64,000 bases of DNA. Origin: Leuconostoc mesenteroides subsp. mesenteroides ATCC 8293. Its GTDB lineage: Bacteria > Bacillota > Bacilli > Lactobacillales > Lactobacillaceae. The stretch is from assembly GCF_000014445.1 (NCBI RefSeq), contig NC_008531.1:27501-91500 (forward strand), in the 5' to 3' direction. Made by a program: the position numbers and the translations under genes. A model generated the notes under the pieces. It had not been told where the DNA came from. It searched no databases and saw nothing but the letters and a program-made list of their open reading frames with translations. Shown here piece after piece: positions 59,561-64,000 of this stretch (its first letter is position 1; each line of letters begins with the position of its first letter).

Positions 59561-60043
59561 TTGCGTAAATATTTACTTTCTGAAAAAATGAAGTATATTT
59601 TCTGGGGTGTGGCAACGACCATAGTATATTTAATCGTTCGACTCATTTCCATGAAAATATTTGATGACACAATGCTGCCTGTCCTAATCTCGCAGACACT
59701 GACCATTATATTCGCATTTGTTGTTAATAAACTGTTTGTTTTTACAACCAAACAAACAAAAAGCGTGTTCGTTCAGTTCGTCAGATTCCTTTGGGGACGG
59801 TTATTTGTGGCCGGAATTGACTTCTTTTTAACCTACGTTATGATCGAAAAATATAGCAATATTTTTATTCATATTTTCTTTCTTAATCAAGTAAACTTTA
59901 AGCTATTTCCTTTTTCATTACCAATAGTAAACCAATTCGCTTCAAATAGTACGGAGCTAAATAGTTTTCTAGCAATTATTTTGATACAAGTGTTATCGGT
60001 AATTGTAAATTATCTTATTTCAAAATTTATGATTTTCAATTAA
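59561..60043 (+). CDS. GtrA-family membrane protein (GtcA-like)
   Basis: This 160-residue protein has four membrane segments with the GtrA pattern (YIFWGVATTIVYLIVR). Such proteins are thought to flip the lipid-linked sugar made by the GtrB partner. Start TTG at 59561 follows GGAG. With the two genes upstream this is a complete three-part glycosylation module. Confidence 0.85.
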   Translation: MRKYLLSEKMKYIFWGVATTIVYLIVRLISMKIFDDTMLPVLISQTLTIIFAFVVNKLFVFTTKQTKSVFVQFVRFLWGRLFVAGIDFFLTYVMIEKYSNIFIHIFFLNQVNFKLFPFSLPIVNQFASNSTELNSFLAIILIQVLSVIVNYLISKFMIFN

Positions 60044-60103
60044 CATCTTTATCAGCTACCTGTAGATAAAAGTGATGACTTTATTTAAGAACAAGCAAGT
60101 TTA

Positions 60104-60134
60104 GAGCAGCTATTTGATATAGCTGTTCTTTTTT
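60104..60134 (+). terminator. Terminator of glycosylation operon
   Basis: GAGCAGCTAT and ATAGCTGTTC pair and are followed by T residues. Confidence 0.8.
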
Positions 60135-60223
60135 GTCAAAAAATCAAAACGATTGCTTTCTGTTTAGAATTGTTCTAGCATGGTAGGTAGGAAAAGGATA
60201 ACAATATTAAGGAGGAATTAGGA

Positions 60224-61594
60224 ATGTCAAAAACAAAGATTATTATAGTTGGTGCATCTCATGGGGGACATCAAGCTATTCTAGAACTAACTCGTAAATA
60301 CAAGAACCTTGACATCAAGTTGTTTGAAGCCGGTGATTTTATTTCATTCATGTCTTGCGGCATGGAATTATATTTGGAAAATAGTGTTACTGATGTTAAT
60401 GATGTTCGTAATTTCCGTCCTGAAGATATGGAACAGTTGGGCGCAGAAATTTACAGTAACCACGAGGTACTGGCAATTGATGCTGATGATAGAACAGTTT
60501 CTGTCAAAGACGTTACTACCGGTAGTACTGAGAAATATAGCTATGATAAGCTGATATTAAGTTCAGGCGTGACACCAAATAGTCTACCTGTTCCAGGGAC
60601 TGATTTAGAAAATGTCTACCTCATGCGTGGTAAAGATTGGGCAACAAGTATAAAGGCCAAGTTAGAAAATCCCGATGTTAAAAATATCACAATTGTTGGT
60701 GCGGGTTACATTGGCGTTGAGGCAGCGGAAGCTAGTGTTAAGGCCGGGAAAAATGTTACTTTAATTGATATGATTGACCGCCCTTTGGGAAATTATTTAG
60801 ATGCTGAATTAACAGCTGTTCTGGAAAAGGAATTAGCTGATAAAGGTGTAAAAGTGGTTACTGACGTTCGCATCGAAAGTTATGAAGGAACTAGTCAAGT
60901 AACGGCAGTAAAAACAGATGAGGGAAAGTACCCGAGTGATTTAGTTATTCAAGCCGCTGGGGTTAAGCCAAATACGAATTGGTTGAAAGGTGTGATTGAT
61001 TTAGACGATCGAGGCTGGATTAAAACGGATGAATATTTACGGACGAATTTACCAGATGTTTATGCTGTGGGAGATGCGGTTCTATCGTATTCAATCCCTG
61101 CCCAAACTAAATTACCAATTGCACTAGCAACCGTTGTACGGCGTGAAGTCCGTTATATAATCGCACATTTATTTGAAAATCAGCCCTCAGTTCCTTTCAA
61201 AGGGGTCGTTGGCTCGTCAGCGTTAAGTGTGTTCGATTACCATTTTGCAACGGCTGGATTAAATACCACAACGGCCCAAAAATCAGGTGTTACTTTGAAG
61301 TGCTCCTTCTACCAAGATACCTTACGGCCCGACTACGTTCCTCGAGAAAATGGGAACACCGAAGTTTATGTCGAGCTGGGCTATGATCCGCAGACACATC
61401 GTATTTTAGGCGGTGCGGTGCTATCGACTTATGATATAACGGCTCAAGGTAATGTTATTGCGCTAGCGATCGAACACGGACTTCGTTTGGAAGATTTGGC
61501 TGAAGCCGACTTTTTCTTCCAACCAGGATTTGACCGACAATGGAGTCTATTGAACCTAGCGGCCCAACATGCACTTGGTGAGCCTAAATTTTAA
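60224..61594 (+). CDS. NADH oxidase / peroxidase family flavoenzyme
   Basis: This 456-residue enzyme has an FAD motif (VGASHGGHQA, His13), the redox Cys45 in MSCGME, an NADH motif (IVGAGYIGVEAAEAS) and VYAVGDAV. The single-Cys active site is that of the Npx/Nox/CoA-disulfide reductase group; it probably turns NADH and oxygen into water. AGGAGG site. It helps redox balance when air is present. Monocistronic. Confidence 0.9.
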   Translation: MSKTKIIIVGASHGGHQAILELTRKYKNLDIKLFEAGDFISFMSCGMELYLENSVTDVNDVRNFRPEDMEQLGAEIYSNHEVLAIDADDRTVSVKDVTTGSTEKYSYDKLILSSGVTPNSLPVPGTDLENVYLMRGKDWATSIKAKLENPDVKNITIVGAGYIGVEAAEASVKAGKNVTLIDMIDRPLGNYLDAELTAVLEKELADKGVKVVTDVRIESYEGTSQVTAVKTDEGKYPSDLVIQAAGVKPNTNWLKGVIDLDDRGWIKTDEYLRTNLPDVYAVGDAVLSYSIPAQTKLPIALATVVRREVRYIIAHLFENQPSVPFKGVVGSSALSVFDYHFATAGLNTTTAQKSGVTLKCSFYQDTLRPDYVPRENGNTEVYVELGYDPQTHRILGGAVLSTYDITAQGNVIALAIEHGLRLEDLAEADFFFQPGFDRQWSLLNLAAQHALGEPKF

Positions 61595-61629
61595 TTAGTT
61601 TGTGAATAAGGTAATATTAGGCTACAAAT

Positions 61630-61666
61630 AAAAAGAAACGCAACTCGAAAGGTTGCGTCTCTTTTT
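61630..61666. terminator. Bidirectional terminator
   Basis: AAAAAGAAACGCAAC pairs with GTTGCGTCTCTTTTT between the convergent flavoenzyme and YagU genes. Confidence 0.88.
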
Positions 61667-61681
61667 ATTTAATAAGTAGAA

Positions 61682-62221
61682 TTATACGTTTTCTAAATGA
61701 CCATTCTTATCCTTAGCAATTAAGAAGTAGACCGTCACTGCGATCGACCATGCCCAAACAATATGCCCAAAGAACTCAGAAATATGTTCATCTAAAGGTT
61801 GATTCCATGGAGCTGGAATTGTTCCAAATGCAGGCATGATAATGATATGCCAAAGAATCCAAAGGAATATACCATAAGCAGCACCTTGCCACAAAGCTAC
61901 TTTAGACCAATATTGAGATACAAATACGTATAGTATTGCAAACGCAATGGCAAATGAGAAGTGTAGAATCAATGTGAACCAAAATACTTTTTGATCTTGA
62001 GAGTAGTAAAAGAATGAATGAACTAGTTTAGATGGAATGCCAAGCTGTTCAGCCATATGTTGTGGTGGGTTAGTGGCATTACGAGCTAGTGTACGTGGTG
62101 GCAAAATATTTTCCCAACCGATTTTAACCATTCCTGAAATCATCCCTGCAATAAATCCGTAGAAAATACTTTTAGTAATGATCTCCTTTAGTGATGCAAC
62201 TGGTTTATTTAGTGTAACCAT
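61682..62221 (-). CDS. YagU family membrane protein (DUF1440)
   Basis: This 179-residue protein has four membrane segments and conserved stretches such as GMVKIGWENILPPRT and SEFFGHIVWAWSI. The family includes E. coli YagU, linked to acid resistance without known mechanism. A GGAG-type site lies before 62221. It is single. Confidence 0.82.
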   Translation of the reverse strand: MVTLNKPVASLKEIITKSIFYGFIAGMISGMVKIGWENILPPRTLARNATNPPQHMAEQLGIPSKLVHSFFYYSQDQKVFWFTLILHFSFAIAFAILYVFVSQYWSKVALWQGAAYGIFLWILWHIIIMPAFGTIPAPWNQPLDEHISEFFGHIVWAWSIAVTVYFLIAKDKNGHLENV

Positions 62222-62434
62222 AGTGTTTCTCCCTTATGTGAATCATTTAACAACTGTTAATAATACAGCCATTGGGATCGTTTGTCAATTCATTTGATTT
62301 CGGGAATATGTTCGATTAATTATGGATATTGCCAAAATTGTGAAATAAAATACTTGTAATTAAAAAACAATGAGAATAAAAATAAATGGTTGCAAAATAA
62401 TTATAAATAGTGTAAGGTTATTACAAATAAATGA

Positions 62435-62712
62435 GACAAAGAAAAGATAAGTAAATTTTAGGGGTAATCAAAGAGAGCTAACATTTGGTGAAAGTTAGTA
62501 TTACGAATGAATTGAAAATGGTCTTGGAGTCGTTAGTGGTATAAGCATGTTCGTGAATACCGCTCGGGTGCGCCCGTTATCGCGTTAAGGTATCTCTCTT
62601 TTGATGTACCTGTCAAGTATAAAGTAGTGATACTTTATAGAATTTGGGTGGTAACACGAGTTTTTCGTCCCATAATCTTTGTAGATAATGCAAAGATTAT
62701 GGGACTTTTTTT
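62435..62712 (+). ncRNA. T-box leader 1
   Basis: Shows Stem I elements (AGAGAGC, GGTGAAAG, AGTA), the T-box motif GGTGGTAACACG (62647) and a terminator (CCCATAATCTTT/AAAGATTATGGG, T run). The specifier region is GAAAATGG (about 62514-62521). ATG (Met) or AAT (Asn) are possible codons. The TGGT bulge needs a tRNA with A73, which fits tRNA-Met but not the tRNA-Asn here (G73). It controls the 48-residue ORF. Confidence 0.85.
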
Positions 62713-62743
62713 GTTGATGAATAAAATGAATGGAGAATAAGTA

Positions 62744-62890
62744 ATGACCAATAAATTGTATGATGTTTTGACTGTATTAAAGAAGTTTCCATGGATTGAT
62801 TTAACTATTTTTCCAGCTTTTATTGATGTGGGCTTTGAAACAATATTGATATCGGATAGCAAGCCTATATCGTCTACGACTAAGTCGTAA
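62744..62890 (+). CDS. 48-residue ORF behind T-box 1
   Basis: A 48-residue frame (starts MTNKLYDVLTVLKKFPWIDL) with a GGAG site, directly behind a T-box. It has one weakly hydrophobic middle and a polar Ser/Thr end. I recognise no family. It could be the start of a lost gene, since T-boxes normally serve amino-acid genes. Confidence 0.45.
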   Translation: MTNKLYDVLTVLKKFPWIDLTIFPAFIDVGFETILISDSKPISSTTKS

Positions 62891-62930
62891 TTATCAATTT
62901 TAACTTTAAAGAAGTAACTGCAGTTTTAAA

Positions 62931-63200
62931 GACAAAGAAAAGATAAGTAAATTTAAAGAGTAACTGAAAGAGAGCCGACGAATTGGTGAAAGTTGGTGTT
63001 ACGAATAAGTTGAAAATGGTCTTGGAGTCATAGAATGGGTGAGCAAGTATGTAAATTCATTCCGGGTGTGCCCGATATAGCACAGAGTTTTGTTAAAAAA
63101 CAGAACTTAAAGAGAATAATTTAGTGATAGATTATTGAATGCGAGTGGTAACACGATTTTCGTCCCGCAATCTGGCTATTTTTAGCTGGGTTGCTTTTTT
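62931..63200 (+). ncRNA. T-box leader 2
   Basis: A near copy of T-box 1: same opening (GACAAAGAAAAGATAAGTAA), same specifier region (GAAAATGG, ATG at 63016), T-box motif GTGGTAACACG (63145) and a terminator (GCAA...TTGC, TTTTTT). It precedes the glutathionyl-hydroquinone reductase gene. Confidence 0.85.
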
Positions 63201-63325
63201 GTGGTCTGAAATAAAGGGGGTGGTCATAATAGAGCTGAAAACAGCCTAGTTAAGGTGATATATAAAGATGATGATTTAAAATACTTAAAAAATATAGACG
63301 AAAGAAAGATTTGAGGAGAAACAGT

Positions 63326-64000
63326 ATGAGTGATCAAACACTACAAAAAGAACTAGAAAACATTGAGGTAACGGATACACTACAGGCGTGTCCGATTGAT
63401 TTTTCACAATCAAAGGTTGCTAATCCGCGAGCGCATCAAAAGCAAAAAGAATATGACAACGGTAAAGACAAGTCCAATTTTAATGAACGAGAAAAGTTTT
63501 CAGCCTATCAAGGCCCCCAATTTAAAGCCCGGTTTACAGACGGTACGCTTCCTGTTACACCTAACCGTTATCGCTTGATTTGGTCTCGTCATTGCCCTTG
63601 GGCTAATCGTATTGCCATTGGTATTGATTTATTAGGTTTAGATCAAGTGATTTCTAATGGCATCGTTGATCCTTTGAGACCAGCTGGGGTAGTTGGAGAC
63701 TGGTTCTTTACGTTAGATGATGGGGATGTTGATCCAGTATTAGGGATTCATTCACTTGGGGAAGCTTACCGGTTAGCTGATCCTTCATACGATAAAAGAA
63801 CGACGGTACCAGCACTCGTTGACACTCAAACCGGTAAGGTTGTTAACAATGATTATAATAATTTAATCAAAGAATTTGCCTTAGCCTGGCAAGAATATGT
63901 ACCAGAAACTGCACCGGACTTATATCCTAAGAACTTGCGTTCAGATATTGATGCGTTGAGTGACATCATATTGATGGACATCAATTATGCGGTTAATGAG
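63326..64000 (+). CDS. Glutathionyl-hydroquinone reductase (Xi-class GST), partial
   Basis: The 225 codons in the window show the family mark: CPWANR, with catalytic Cys near residue 90, and YRLIWSRH before it. These enzymes reduce glutathionyl-hydroquinones or related thioethers. The frame runs off the window end. A GAGGAGA site precedes the ATG. Control by a T-box with probable Met specificity suggests a link to sulfur amino acid shortage; this is inference. Confidence 0.85.
   Translation, partial: MSDQTLQKELENIEVTDTLQACPIDFSQSKVANPRAHQKQKEYDNGKDKSNFNEREKFSAYQGPQFKARFTDGTLPVTPNRYRLIWSRHCPWANRIAIGIDLLGLDQVISNGIVDPLRPAGVVGDWFFTLDDGDVDPVLGIHSLGEAYRLADPSYDKRTTVPALVDTQTGKVVNNDYNNLIKEFALAWQEYVPETAPDLYPKNLRSDIDALSDIILMDINYAVNE

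Overview
The window looks like chromosome from a low-GC lactic acid bacterium of the Leuconostocaceae, most likely Leuconostoc or a close relative. This is inferred from gene content (argCJBD, an L-2-hydroxyisocaproate-type dehydrogenase, CopY/CopB, LtaS-like sulfatase, GG-leader bacteriocins), strong AGGAGG-type ribosome sites and a 5S rRNA plus 15-tRNA block in the Bacillus trnB-like order. I ran no database search, so the genus is a guess. No transposase, prophage or CRISPR array is visible.

Layout. 0.1-1.75 kb: 5S rRNA and 15 tRNAs ending in a terminator. 2-19.3 kb: ordinary genes: MFS exporter, HAD phosphatase, a Ser-rich membrane protein pair, GNAT, LtaS-like enzyme, glycosyltransferase, MerR regulator, pseudouridine synthase, aquaporin, CopY-CopB, a YtrA-type regulator with two ABC modules, and an aldo/keto reductase. 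A palindrome matching the parS consensus sits in the terminator after the first MFS gene. 19.6-24 kb: tRNA-Asn and the arginine operon argCJBD (minus strand). 24-29 kb: PEBP protein, Ktr potassium uptake, a second MFS. 29.1-32.3 kb: bacteriocin locus A, headed by an 87-residue protein that joins a double-glycine export leader to an XRE helix-turn-helix, then two GG-leader peptides, a small membrane protein and a frameshifted CPBP protease. 32.4-37 kb: nucleoside-type ABC importer and a hydroxyacid dehydrogenase. 37.1-40.1 kb: a TrpXYZ-like ABC transporter preceded by a tryptophan attenuator (leader peptide with Trp-Trp, terminator and competing antiterminator). 40.2-41.9 kb: XRE regulator, SDR, and a 41-residue basic protein with paired dyad operators. 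41.9-51.3 kb: bacteriocin locus B: exporter with C39 peptidase, accessory protein, at least five intact GG-leader peptides, small membrane (putative immunity) proteins, LytTR response regulator, HPK10 kinase and a GG-leader inducing peptide. 51.4-64 kb: vitamin kinase plus ECF S-component, flavoprotein reductase, XRE-ABC fusion with permease, a YkcB/YkcC/GtcA-like glycosylation operon, NADH oxidase family enzyme, YagU protein, two tandem T-boxes and the start of a glutathionyl-hydroquinone reductase.

How parts work together. In locus B the inducing peptide (51126), kinase and response regulator should form a quorum-sensing circuit. Three promoters (41961, 46347, 51019) carry direct repeats spaced exactly 21 bp, as expected for LytTR regulators, so the peptide array and the inducer are probably switched on together. 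The C39 exporter would process all GG-leader peptides, including those of locus A, which has no exporter of its own. Locus A lacks the 21-bp repeats and instead has three AAAATGTC repeats near the GG-HTH gene, suggesting separate control. The most novel elements are the GG-leader/HTH fusion and the Trp-Trp leader attenuator.
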